64,000 bases of DNA, from contig JAGAQI010000079.1 of assembly GCA_017622795.1 (NCBI GenBank), forward strand, positions 1 to 64,000, read 5' to 3'. A program made the translations under genes and the position numbers. Each line of letters opens with the position of its first letter. Positions within the stretch are counted from its first letter, which is position 1. The notes below the pieces were generated by a model. It was not told the origin of the DNA and did not search any database. It saw only the letters and a program-made list of their open reading frames with translations. Shown one piece after another: positions 26,602 to 34,490 of the stretch. Source of the stretch: Lachnospiraceae bacterium (GTDB lineage Bacteria > Bacillota > Clostridia > Lachnospirales > Lachnospiraceae).

Positions 26602-27618
26602 CTAATGTTGTCTACTGATTTTTCCTAAAACTTTATAACAGAAACAAATCAAAGCACATTTCTTTTCCAAAATCATTTTCTTCATAATATTCTTCTTAGG
26701 TACATCGAAATGAACCAGCATTAACGCATCTCGAAACTGCGAGTCATTGCATATTCTCCCAATCAGCTGCATTTTACGTTCTTTTGCTAATTCTTTTCTG
26801 CAACTAATTTGTTTTAAATGCATCAGCGTTAATGTTGCATACAGTTTAGCAAATCGAGCCTTCTGTTTATCATTATTTTCATATTTAGCGCAATATGCTG
26901 CTGCATGTTTATAATATTCCGATACACAATCAAAAAAAGTATCATAAAACCGGGTAATCAAGCTGCCCGAAGATCGGACAAAATATTTATAGTACATTTT
27001 ATTGTTTACTACCAGCTTTTCTGCAACCCCCAGCAATTTAGAAGCAAATATGATATCCTCATAAATTGGATATTTGGGATCGAAATACAGCTGATTACTA
27101 TCCAATAAGTCTTTGCGGATCATCTTATTCCACGGTGCATTAAAGACTTCTGTTTCCATCGTCTGAATCAGATAGTTCTCAAAATATTCCTTATTTGTTC
27201 CTACAAAAAGGCGTTCCATCGCATTCGGTTTTAACTGTTTTGTATCTACATCATAATACCAGAAACAGAACATCACCACATCTGCCTGATGCTCTTGCGC
27301 TAATTTTATGTTATCTTCAATTACAGTTTCTTCAAACGTATCATCTACATCAAAAAATATAACATATTTTCCGGATGCCGCATGGATTCCTGTATTTCTT
27401 GCGCCGCTTAAGCCTTTGTTTTCCTGATGAATCACCTTCAATCTGCTATCTTTCTTTGCATATTCATCCAGAATTTCCCCACTTCGGTCTTTGCTTCCGT
27501 CATTTACCGCAATGATTTCAATGTTTTCATATGTTTGTTTCAATGCACATTTTAAGCAGGCATCAATATAGTTTTCTCCATTATATACAGGAACAATAAT
27601 ACTAACTTCCGGACTCAT
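26602..27618 (-). CDS. GT2-family glycosyltransferase
   Basis: This 338-residue protein has the GT2 start VSIIVPVYNGENYI, NDGSKDRSGEIL and the metal motif FFDVDDTF near 95. It lacks a membrane domain. It lies 12 bp downstream of the Wzy gene. It should transfer one sugar of the EPS repeat; the donor is not predictable. Confidence 0.88.
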   Translation of the reverse strand: MSPEVSIIVPVYNGENYIDACLKCALKQTYENIEIIAVNDGSKDRSGEILDEYAKKDSRLKVIHQENKGLSGARNTGIHAASGKYVIFFDVDDTFEETVIEDNIKLAQEHQADVVMFCFWYYDVDTKQLKPNAMERLFVGTNKEYFENYLIQTMETEVFNAPWNKMIRKDLLDSNQLYFDPKYPIYEDIIFASKLLGVAEKLVVNNKMYYKYFVRSSGSLITRFYDTFFDCVSEYYKHAAAYCAKYENNDKQKARFAKLYATLTLMHLKQISCRKELAKERKMQLIGRICNDSQFRDALMLVHFDVPKKNIMKKMILEKKCALICFCYKVLGKISRQH

Positions 27619-27630
27619 TTTTTCCTCCCC

Positions 27631-28986
27631 CTATTTCACGTATTTTGATTGAACTGCAGCCTTAGTTTTCTTTGCGCTTCCCTCTGTCGACAACATTACC
27701 ATTGAAATCGCAAATATCACATACAAATATTTTAACGTCTGTAAGGAATCTACCCATTTCAAATTCAACAAATAACATGCACAGCCAACAAAAAACACTT
27801 TTGCCAAAGCTGATTTTTTCTGAAACGCTTGTTTTATCAAATTCCATACAAAATAACCAATAAAAAATAAAAATGCAATTAGTCCCGGATACGCATACCG
27901 GATATATTCTGCAATATAAAAATCATCTACCGATCTGACAAAAGACCCATTAATTTCTGCTGAAAAACTGCGTTTTCTTCCTATTCCCAGTAGTGGATTC
28001 AGCCAATCCAGGGTGAAAATATACTTTAACTGTGCTCTGTAATTCGAACTGCTTCCTAACGCATTCGGATCTGCACCATACTGTATGGACCATTCTGTTC
28101 CTAATATCTCATCCAATATGGTTGTAATCTGTAACATCATATAACTTCCGATGGAAGTATTTTGAAATAGTACAAGAAATACTGCTAATGCAATTGCCAG
28201 CACCCCACAAAGTAATAAAAAAATCTTTTTATGGTAAGTACTGGACACAATAAACATTAATACTATCTCTATTACAAACACACCCAGTGTTGAACGTGAT
28301 CCCGTCAGGAATACATTTAACGCCAGCAAAACCAGCAAGGGAAAATGCGCAAATATATTTACCTCGTCTTTTTTCTGGTCATAGCAGGCAAAAGAAGTCA
28401 TCAGTATCAGCATTAAACCATATCCCAAAGAGTGTACCGCAGAACTCATGATACGGTAATGCCCGGAACGGACAAAGCGGCCGGTATAGGTTCCGCTTAT
28501 GGTTTCCAAATAGGAAAACGGCGAAACGCCAATCAAAAATTCTACCATTCCCAAAATAGTCAAAAGATAACAGAAAAATAATAAATATTTAATTGTTTTC
28601 TCCACACCAATGGAATACTGAATTATATACACCAATAAGTATAAAGAATATAATTCAAGGAAAGGATTTAGAAAAGCATTAATGTCTACTCTCAACACCA
28701 TGGTATATACCAATACAATCAAATACGGCAGTAATGCTTTAGTAAAGCCCGAGGATACAATTAAATCCACAAACTCCCTCTTCCGCTTGTCCTCTGCCAC
28801 AATCATCAGGGTTACCACAATAATCATGATACGAAGCAGTGTCAGGTCAAACAAAGGAAACGGAAGTCCAAAATACTGCGGCATAACAAACAGAGAAAAT
28901 AAGAATGCAACAGCAATCCACTGAAACACCTTTATTTCTCTGGCAGGTTTTACATATTTACTTTCTAATACCGTCTTTACTTCCAT
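27631..28986 (-). CDS. wzy: Wzy-type polysaccharide polymerase (O-antigen ligase-like)
   Basis: This 451-residue membrane protein has about 10-12 helices and an O-antigen ligase/polymerase-like centre (GSRSTLGVFVIEIVLMFIVS, and LNPLLGIGRKRSFS in an extracytoplasmic loop). It should polymerise flipped EPS repeats. Wzy sequences are poorly conserved, so the call rests on topology, the loop motifs and the position among glycosyltransferases with Wzx and Wzz. Confidence 0.82.
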   Translation of the reverse strand: MEVKTVLESKYVKPAREIKVFQWIAVAFLFSLFVMPQYFGLPFPLFDLTLLRIMIIVVTLMIVAEDKRKREFVDLIVSSGFTKALLPYLIVLVYTMVLRVDINAFLNPFLELYSLYLLVYIIQYSIGVEKTIKYLLFFCYLLTILGMVEFLIGVSPFSYLETISGTYTGRFVRSGHYRIMSSAVHSLGYGLMLILMTSFACYDQKKDEVNIFAHFPLLVLLALNVFLTGSRSTLGVFVIEIVLMFIVSSTYHKKIFLLLCGVLAIALAVFLVLFQNTSIGSYMMLQITTILDEILGTEWSIQYGADPNALGSSSNYRAQLKYIFTLDWLNPLLGIGRKRSFSAEINGSFVRSVDDFYIAEYIRYAYPGLIAFLFFIGYFVWNLIKQAFQKKSALAKVFFVGCACYLLNLKWVDSLQTLKYLYVIFAISMVMLSTEGSAKKTKAAVQSKYVK

Positions 28987-29003
28987 TTGTCCCTCGTTGT
29001 GCT

Positions 29004-29936
29004 CTATTTGTGCTTTAATGCCATGTAAAGTTCCACCGGAATGGAACGGCTCTTATGATAACAATCCGCATAGGCAAGCACCAGCTTTACCGTATTCAGA
29101 TACTTTTTGTTTTCCATCAAATCAATCCTCAATTCGGTTGCTTTGATATTTCTTTGTAATAGCTTCTTCTGTTTTTCCGTCATGCCGATATCGTTTGCAA
29201 ACTGCAGTGTCTTTTTATGACTGTCTAGCAGTGCCCGCAAGAACGCAACCCTTTTCGGGAGGTCTCTCATCTTATTCAACGATACATTGGCATCGTGCAA
29301 TCTTCTGCGCAAGGTATAGGCATGATACATATAAAGCCCGTCCATACAAAGCGCCAGCTTCCAGGCGTATTCATCGTGGGCCCAGCCCGCATACCAGTAA
29401 GAAAAAGTCTTATCTAAAAATTCACGGCGCATACACATGGTACAGCCCTGGCAGCCGATAAAAATGTTTTCTGCGCAGTAGATTTTCTTTTCTAATGACT
29501 TATCATTCTTATGCTGCTTTAATTCCCATTCCGGTACACTGGCAGCATTCTCCGAACTGATGAAAGGTTCAAATTCGGAGCCTAAAAGCATCATATCCGG
29601 ATGTTCCTTCATCAGTTGCTCCATCTCTTTCACCCGTTCCGGAAGCCAGATATCGTCCTGATCACAGAACATAATCAAATCGCCGGTTGTTTTTTCCACC
29701 GCCCCCATAAAATTGGATGCATATCCCAGATTTTTGGGGTTCACGGTAATGCTCCACCGGTCAGCCAAGGCGTGTTTTTCAATATATTCCCGTACAACCT
29801 CTACCGTTTTATCTTTTGACCGGTCATCACAAATAATGACTTCATCCACCGGTCTGGTCTGGGTACGGATAGAATCCAGCTGTTCTTCTATGTATTCTGC
29901 CCCATTGTAGGTTGCCATTGCTACCGAAATTTTCAT
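29004..29936 (-). CDS. GT2-family glycosyltransferase (rhamnosyltransferase-like)
   Basis: This 310-residue protein has a GT2 start (ISVAMATYNGAEYIEEQLDS), ICDDRSKDKT and the metal motif FCDQDDIW near 92. The FCDQDDIW motif is common in enzymes annotated as rhamnosyltransferases. It is followed after 4 bp by the stop of the preceding gene, so the operon is tightly packed here. Confidence 0.88.
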   Translation of the reverse strand: MKISVAMATYNGAEYIEEQLDSIRTQTRPVDEVIICDDRSKDKTVEVVREYIEKHALADRWSITVNPKNLGYASNFMGAVEKTTGDLIMFCDQDDIWLPERVKEMEQLMKEHPDMMLLGSEFEPFISSENAASVPEWELKQHKNDKSLEKKIYCAENIFIGCQGCTMCMRREFLDKTFSYWYAGWAHDEYAWKLALCMDGLYMYHAYTLRRRLHDANVSLNKMRDLPKRVAFLRALLDSHKKTLQFANDIGMTEKQKKLLQRNIKATELRIDLMENKKYLNTVKLVLAYADCYHKSRSIPVELYMALKHK

Positions 29937-29940
29937 ATTT

Positions 29941-30918
29941 TTATCCTTTCATCACTTTGCCCAGCACCTTACCGATTGGCCGGCTGTTCCATCTGCGTAC
30001 CAGCTTAATATATAACCCGATTTTCCCGGTGAAATATTTATTTTCGCGGTACTTTGGAAAATACTCTTTTAAAAATACAAAGCTTTTATCTAACAGTTCC
30101 GTTTGGATAGTCTTATCCTCCACACGGCCGATTCTGCTTAAGGAACTGCACAGTATAATTTTTGTGCAGAAATACTCTAATTCCTGCTGATACTCTTCGT
30201 AAAAGCCCTTAGCTTTATAAAAATCGAGAATGTCTTTTAATACATCAAAAATGTTGCCCACCCGACGGCTCTTGTTAGCATTCATCGTGGAATTTCCGCG
30301 AAGGAAATAGTACACTAAATGTTCCGGCAAGTAAGCAGATTTTTTTACAAACGGAATCGTTTTGATGTAAAATGCCGTATCTTCATAAATCAGACCTTCC
30401 GGAAAATCCACACCGGAATCCAAAAGTACTTCCCTTCGGTACAGCTTATTCCACGGAGATACCTGCGGGTCGATAAACATGTCCTTCTGACTGCTGTATT
30501 CCCGGATATTTCCTCTTGTTTTTAACTCTTTGTTTCCCTGCTCGGATTCCTGGATATAGTGGTAATGACACTCCACCAGGTCACAGTCTTTTTCCTTGGC
30601 CAGACAATACATTTTTTCAAACATGGTGGTATCGATATAGTCATCGGAATCCGCAAAGCCGATGTATTCTCCGGTGCACTCCCGGATGCCTAAATTTCTT
30701 GCGGTGGCCTGTCCGCCGTTTTCTTTGCTTAGCACCCGTACCTTTTCCGGATATTTTTCTTCATATTCCTTTAACATCTGCAGAGAGTCATCGGTGGAGC
30801 CATCGTTCACTGCAACAATTTCAATATCTTCCAGTGTCTGATTTACCAGTGCGTCCATACAGCGCTTTAAGTATTGTTTTGTATTATAAACCGGAACAAT
30901 CACACTGACCTTTTTCAT
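29941..30918 (-). CDS. GT2-family glycosyltransferase
   Basis: This 325-residue protein has VSVIVPVYNTKQYLKRCMD, VNDGSTDDSL, then FADSDDYI near 92, the standard GT2 set. Its ATG overlaps the stop of the CpsB-like phosphatase gene by 4 bp, so the two are translationally coupled. It should act early in repeat-unit assembly. Confidence 0.88.
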   Translation of the reverse strand: MKKVSVIVPVYNTKQYLKRCMDALVNQTLEDIEIVAVNDGSTDDSLQMLKEYEEKYPEKVRVLSKENGGQATARNLGIRECTGEYIGFADSDDYIDTTMFEKMYCLAKEKDCDLVECHYHYIQESEQGNKELKTRGNIREYSSQKDMFIDPQVSPWNKLYRREVLLDSGVDFPEGLIYEDTAFYIKTIPFVKKSAYLPEHLVYYFLRGNSTMNANKSRRVGNIFDVLKDILDFYKAKGFYEEYQQELEYFCTKIILCSSLSRIGRVEDKTIQTELLDKSFVFLKEYFPKYRENKYFTGKIGLYIKLVRRWNSRPIGKVLGKVMKG

Positions 30919-31640
30919 GCTTGTGCTTCCGCCTTTCTACAGAGTTCTTTTGTTTTTTTCATTACATGTTCTCCAGATTTTCCGAGAACTTTTTGTGCCT
31001 TAATAAACTTCCGGTATCCTGTTTTGATTCCGTGAATATCACTGCCTAACGCTGCCACGGCACCGGTTTGCAGATACTTTTTACACAATCTGCGCTTTTT
31101 AAAACTACATACAGCATCCGCATTTAACTGAACCAGACAGCCAGCTTCCATCAATTCCTGTACCGAATCAACGGAGTATCGGTCCGCATGGGCAAGTATA
31201 ACCTGAAACTTTTTTGCCAGTTTACATACAGAGTCCACCAAAGGTTTTTCCCACTGCTTTGTGAACGGCATTTCCAAGAGCAGTACTTTGGTACCTTCCA
31301 CGCACAACTGCTCTAAGCCTTCCATCCGCTCCATTCCTTTACAGGCCAGTACCTCCGCACCAAGCAGCAGTTCCGGCATATTTTTTATCGCCAAGGACTC
31401 TTCCAACAATCTGTCATATGCCTCTTTTCTTGCCTGTACAAACCCGGGCACAGTATCCAAGTGCGGATAAAAGTGGGAGGTTGCCACAACCATGTCTACC
31501 CCGGCTTTTGCTGCCAGCTCCAACTGTTTTTGCGCCATTGATACCGAGCCACAGCCGTGATCCAGTTCCGGCAAAATGTGGGCGTGAAAATCAATCACTA
31601 TAGCCTTTTCCATATCCATAATCATAGTTCTTATATCCAT
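30915..31640 (-). CDS. CpsB/YwqE-type tyrosine-protein phosphatase (PHP fold)
   Basis: This 241-residue protein has the PHP metal site of CpsB-like phosphatases: DFHAHILPELDHG near the start, TSHFYP near 55, AHADRY near 150 and GSDIHG near 200. Members dephosphorylate the BY-kinase tail and control chain length. The start is uncertain: ATG codons at 31640, 31625, 31619 and 31613 lie in the end of the upstream kinase gene, and none has a clear ribosome site. It overlaps the Wzz/kinase gene. Confidence 0.87.
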   Translation of the reverse strand: MDIRTMIMDMEKAIVIDFHAHILPELDHGCGSVSMAQKQLELAAKAGVDMVVATSHFYPHLDTVPGFVQARKEAYDRLLEESLAIKNMPELLLGAEVLACKGMERMEGLEQLCVEGTKVLLLEMPFTKQWEKPLVDSVCKLAKKFQVILAHADRYSVDSVQELMEAGCLVQLNADAVCSFKKRRLCKKYLQTGAVAALGSDIHGIKTGYRKFIKAQKVLGKSGEHVMKKTKELCRKAEAQA

Positions 31641-32994
31641 AGTCCGGAGACTTTATCGAAATTCCGTTGTAAATAAAACCGCAAATGTTTGCATCCACCG
31701 CTTCTAATTTTCTGACAATCATTTCTTCACGGTCAAACTTGGTTACCATTTCGCGTACCACAAGAATGTACGCGGTAACCAGTGGAGCCAGTACTAACGC
31801 ATCGGACACAATACCAACCGGCGGCAGATCAATAATAATAACGTCATATTCCTGCTTCATGTTTTCCAGGAACTGCTCCATATTTTTGCTGATTAGTAGT
31901 TCCGCAGGATTTGGAGGAACACTGCCCCGCAGGAACACATCAAAGTTTTCCTGCACTTGATTAATTTCCGGTTTCTTGGTCAAACCTGCCAGATAGTCAC
32001 TTAAACCTGTTTTTCCTGCCTCAATTTCCAAATATTTGGCCAGTTCACTCTTTCGCATATCACCGTCAATCAACAGAACCTTACGGCCGGTATGGGCAAA
32101 GGATAACGCAATGTTAATACTGTTAAAGCTTTTTCCTTCATTACTGTCGGCGCTGGAAATGGCATATACCGGACATTTTTCTCCTCTTGCGGTAAACATT
32201 AAATTCGTACGTAAGTCACTATACGCTTCCTTCATCACAAACGGACTGTCTGCATTTAAGCGTAGCTCCACCGTTTCCTTTTTCTTCTTCGGAAGAAGGG
32301 ATGGAATGGTACCGATAATCGGAATTGTAAATAAATCTTCAATCTCGTATTTACGACGGATAGTAGTATTCAGCAAACCTCGAAGCAATGCAATTGCCGC
32401 CACCAGAAAAGCACCGCCCACAGCACCGATTGCCGCATAAAGCAATACACTGGTAGAAGAATACGGTACGGTAGGCAGTTCTGCTGCATCCAGAATTTCA
32501 ATACCGCCGGATTTAACAATACGGATGATTTCTGCCGGAGCCAGTTCACCAATGGCATTTGCCACATTCATGGCAAGTACCGGGTCGTCATCGTATACAC
32601 TTACCACAAATACCGTAGTATTATTTACCGCCGTAGCACCTATACGCTTTTTTAAATAATCAGCTGTATAACCGATTTCATCCATACCGAGGCTTTCCAA
32701 TACCATATTCAAGAAACGGTTACTTTTTAAAATCTGCATGTAGCTGGCAAGTAAAGACCTCGCCTGGGAAACTTCCGATGTGCTCAAGTTGACACCGGTA
32801 TCCGTAATATAATCCGGATTACTGTATACATAAAAAGAAATTTGTGCCACATAGGTTGCAGACTGCCGTGTATAAGCGAAACCGCCGGCAAGCAATGCAA
32901 AAATCAATCCGCACAAAATCATATACTTTAAATTCTTTTTGATAATCCAGAAAATTTTCTCCAAATGAAAGTTGGCTAATATTGTTTTAAACAT
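31591..32994 (-). CDS. Fused Wzz chain-length regulator and BY-type tyrosine kinase
   Basis: This 467-residue protein joins two functions usually on separate proteins in Firmicutes (CpsC/CpsD). The Wzz part (about 1-205) has two membrane helices near 24-42 and 178-200. The kinase part (about 225-450) has a Walker A in SADSNEGKS, Walker A' LLIDGDMR and Walker B IIIDLPP. The C-terminal tail holds a cluster of six Tyr (YGYKNYDYGYGKGY), the expected autophosphorylation sites. With the CpsB-like phosphatase next to it, it should control EPS chain length. It has a promoter at 33023-33051 and a GGAGG site. Confidence 0.9.
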   Translation of the reverse strand: MFKTILANFHLEKIFWIIKKNLKYMILCGLIFALLAGGFAYTRQSATYVAQISFYVYSNPDYITDTGVNLSTSEVSQARSLLASYMQILKSNRFLNMVLESLGMDEIGYTADYLKKRIGATAVNNTTVFVVSVYDDDPVLAMNVANAIGELAPAEIIRIVKSGGIEILDAAELPTVPYSSTSVLLYAAIGAVGGAFLVAAIALLRGLLNTTIRRKYEIEDLFTIPIIGTIPSLLPKKKKETVELRLNADSPFVMKEAYSDLRTNLMFTARGEKCPVYAISSADSNEGKSFNSINIALSFAHTGRKVLLIDGDMRKSELAKYLEIEAGKTGLSDYLAGLTKKPEINQVQENFDVFLRGSVPPNPAELLISKNMEQFLENMKQEYDVIIIDLPPVGIVSDALVLAPLVTAYILVVREMVTKFDREEMIVRKLEAVDANICGFIYNGISIKSPDYGYKNYDYGYGKGYSD

Positions 32995-33022
32995 AGTTTC
33001 CTCCGTTTGTATAGTTGGTATA

Positions 33023-33051
33023 ATTATACTACTGTTTGCCCTTTATTGCAA
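33023..33051 (-). promoter_or_regulatory. Internal promoter before the Wzz/BY-kinase gene
   Basis: On the minus strand TTGCAA (33046-33051), 17 bp, then perfect TATAAT (33023-33028). It lies in the 62-bp gap after pssE and may let chain-length control and downstream genes be expressed apart from PssD/PssE. Confidence 0.65.
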
Positions 33052-33056
33052 CGAAA

Positions 33057-33530
33057 TCAGCACTTCCCGATAAACTCTAAAATCAGATTTTCCACCTTGC
33101 TCTCCGGGGCAATATATGGTTGAAAATCAAAGCATTTTGCCTTCTCTATGTATTGTAGTAATTCTGCTTCATCCCGGCAGCAAAGCACACAGCCTTTTTC
33201 TTCAAAAGCTTCTGCAATCTGCAGCTGATGGTCATCCACATGCTCATTAAATTTCTTCAGGCGCGGCACCACAATAACCGGACGTTTTGCCTGGATTCCG
33301 GTCATAATGGTACCTACACCGGAATGGGTAATCAATACGCTGCAGTTTTGTATCATTTCCGCAAACTGTGCCGCATCTACAAAGGCACTGTACTTACAGT
33401 ACTCCGGCTGATACGTAGAATGCCCACACTGTACAAATACTTCTTCTTCGGTTGTCTGCGCCAGTTGATCCGCCGCCTTTATCAGACGGTTCATTTCGAA
33501 TTTTTGTGTTCCCAATGTTACCAGAATCAA
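33057..33530 (-). CDS. PssE-like glycosyltransferase subunit (Alg13-like)
   Basis: A TTG start at 33530 is supported by GGGAGGTGG upstream and by overlap with the preceding PssD stop (TTGA). The 157-residue product begins ILVTLGTQKFEMNRL and carries THSGVGTIMTG near 90, typical of the Alg13/GT28 C-terminal half. With PssD it forms a two-part enzyme that transfers glucuronic acid, galactose or glucose to the primed lipid. A longer reading to 33584 is an artefact of upstream codons. Confidence 0.85.
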   Translation of the reverse strand: MILVTLGTQKFEMNRLIKAADQLAQTTEEEVFVQCGHSTYQPEYCKYSAFVDAAQFAEMIQNCSVLITHSGVGTIMTGIQAKRPVIVVPRLKKFNEHVDDHQLQIAEAFEEKGCVLCCRDEAELLQYIEKAKCFDFQPYIAPESKVENLILEFIGKC

Positions 33531-33988
33531 AAGATACCACCTCCCAACACAGACTTTGGATATAACTTTAACATATCCTCCCATTGTACGATAAACAAAT
33601 CTGCCATCTTATAAACCAGTTTTCCGGTTAAGGAGGCATCGTGTACTCTGGCAAAAGATTCTATGTAAATAATTTTTTTCTTTTTCAGCTTTGCAATTAC
33701 ACAAAACGGATAAGCAATCAAAGCACCGGTGGTAACTACAAAATCCGGATTTTCTTTCTTAATAATTTTCCATGCACGGAAAAACAATGCCGCAAACTTG
33801 AATAAAAAGCGCCATTCCCTGCGGTTGATTTGAGGAACATAATACTGTTCCCTACAAAAATTCTTTACTTCAAACTCACTTTTTTCCGTTACCAGAAAGC
33901 AGTCATACTGCTGCTCCAGCTTCCGTAGTCTTGATATTTCCTCTAAATGACCTCCGGAAGAAGCCACCATACAAATTTTTTTATCCAT
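33527..33988 (-). CDS. PssD-like glycosyltransferase subunit (Alg14-like)
   Basis: The ATG at 33988 follows GGAGGA and gives a 153-residue protein starting with KKICMVASSGGHLEEISRL, the Alg14/PssD signature. TTGALIAYPF and YIESFARV follow. Alg14-like subunits anchor the Alg13-like partner to the membrane and bind acceptor. It is the first gene of the main EPS operon, 63 bp from the -10 box, and probably adds the second sugar of the repeat. Confidence 0.85.
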   Translation of the reverse strand: MDKKICMVASSGGHLEEISRLRKLEQQYDCFLVTEKSEFEVKNFCREQYYVPQINRREWRFLFKFAALFFRAWKIIKKENPDFVVTTGALIAYPFCVIAKLKKKKIIYIESFARVHDASLTGKLVYKMADLFIVQWEDMLKLYPKSVLGGGIF

Positions 33989-34050
33989 TGTATTTTCCTC
34001 CTGCTGCACGCAGTACTTTGGTTCAGGATTTATCACATCCTTAACAATTT

Positions 34051-34079
34051 ATTATAACACAATGTCGGGCAAGTGGCAA
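34051..34079 (-). promoter_or_regulatory. Promoter of the main EPS operon
   Basis: On the minus strand TTGCCA (34074-34079), 17 bp, then perfect TATAAT (34051-34056). It drives pssD and the following genes. It is divergent from the lasso precursor A1 promoter about 80 bp away. Confidence 0.75.
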
Positions 34080-34155
34080 GATTGCTCTCCTATTGCCATT
34101 GATTATAATAAAAAAACAAAGCAAATACTTTTTTCTTACAAAATTGATAGATTTG

Positions 34156-34184
34156 TTTACATTCTGCCTGTTTTTGTTTATAGT
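34156..34184 (+). promoter_or_regulatory. Promoter of lasso precursor A1
   Basis: TTTACA (34156-34161), 17 bp, TATAGT (34179-34184), about 70 bp before the A1 ATG. The -35 box is part of a stretch that also occurs upstream of precursor A2. Confidence 0.75.
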
Positions 34185-34254
34185 AAAATCATCAAAAAGG
34201 AAATCGCATTTGATTGGGCAAACAAGAAAAACAACAGTAAAGGAGAATACAAAT

Positions 34255-34434
34255 ATGAAAACTTGGACAACACCGGAAGTAAGCGAATTAAACATCAGCG
34301 CAACCGCACAGGGTAAGGCAATCACAACAAGCTTTGACGAAATCAGAGTAGACCAGGATGGTGACTACTGGGCAAGTTTTGCAAGTGGTGCAGACAGCAA
34401 CCCTGAAGTAAACGGAACCTTAACCACAAATTAA
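34255..34434 (+). CDS. Lasso-peptide-type precursor A1
   Basis: This 59-residue peptide starts after AAAGGAG and shares its leader pattern MKTWxxxEVxELNIxxTAxG with precursor A2, as in paeninodin-like lasso precursors (YxxP-like segment, conserved Thr near the cut). If G20 is core residue 1, D28 is residue 9, giving a 9-residue macrolactam ring. If Thr must be at -2, the core would begin at Q19, with no Asp/Glu at position 7-9, which is less good. The core would then be 40 residues, longer than known lasso peptides (about 15-26), and contains VDQDGDYW, a Ca-loop-like acidic stretch. Longer upstream starts lack a ribosome site. Confidence 0.72.
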   Translation: MKTWTTPEVSELNISATAQGKAITTSFDEIRVDQDGDYWASFASGADSNPEVNGTLTTN

Positions 34435-34446
34435 TTTGTTTATTAC

Positions 34447-34479
34447 AAAAAGCATCCCGTTTCCGCGGGATGCTTTTTT
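34447..34479. terminator. Bidirectional terminator between A1 and cyclase C1
   Basis: AAAAAGCATCCCG and CGGGATGCTTTTT form a strong stem with a 6-nt loop and T-runs on both strands. It separates the convergent precursor gene and cyclase gene. Confidence 0.9.
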
Positions 34480-34490
34480 ATTTCTTTGTT

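Noticed and set aside
34093..34434. Longer reading of precursor A1 starting at 34093
   Set aside because: The extra 54 codons cover the promoter region, have no ribosome site and would hide the leader shared with A2.
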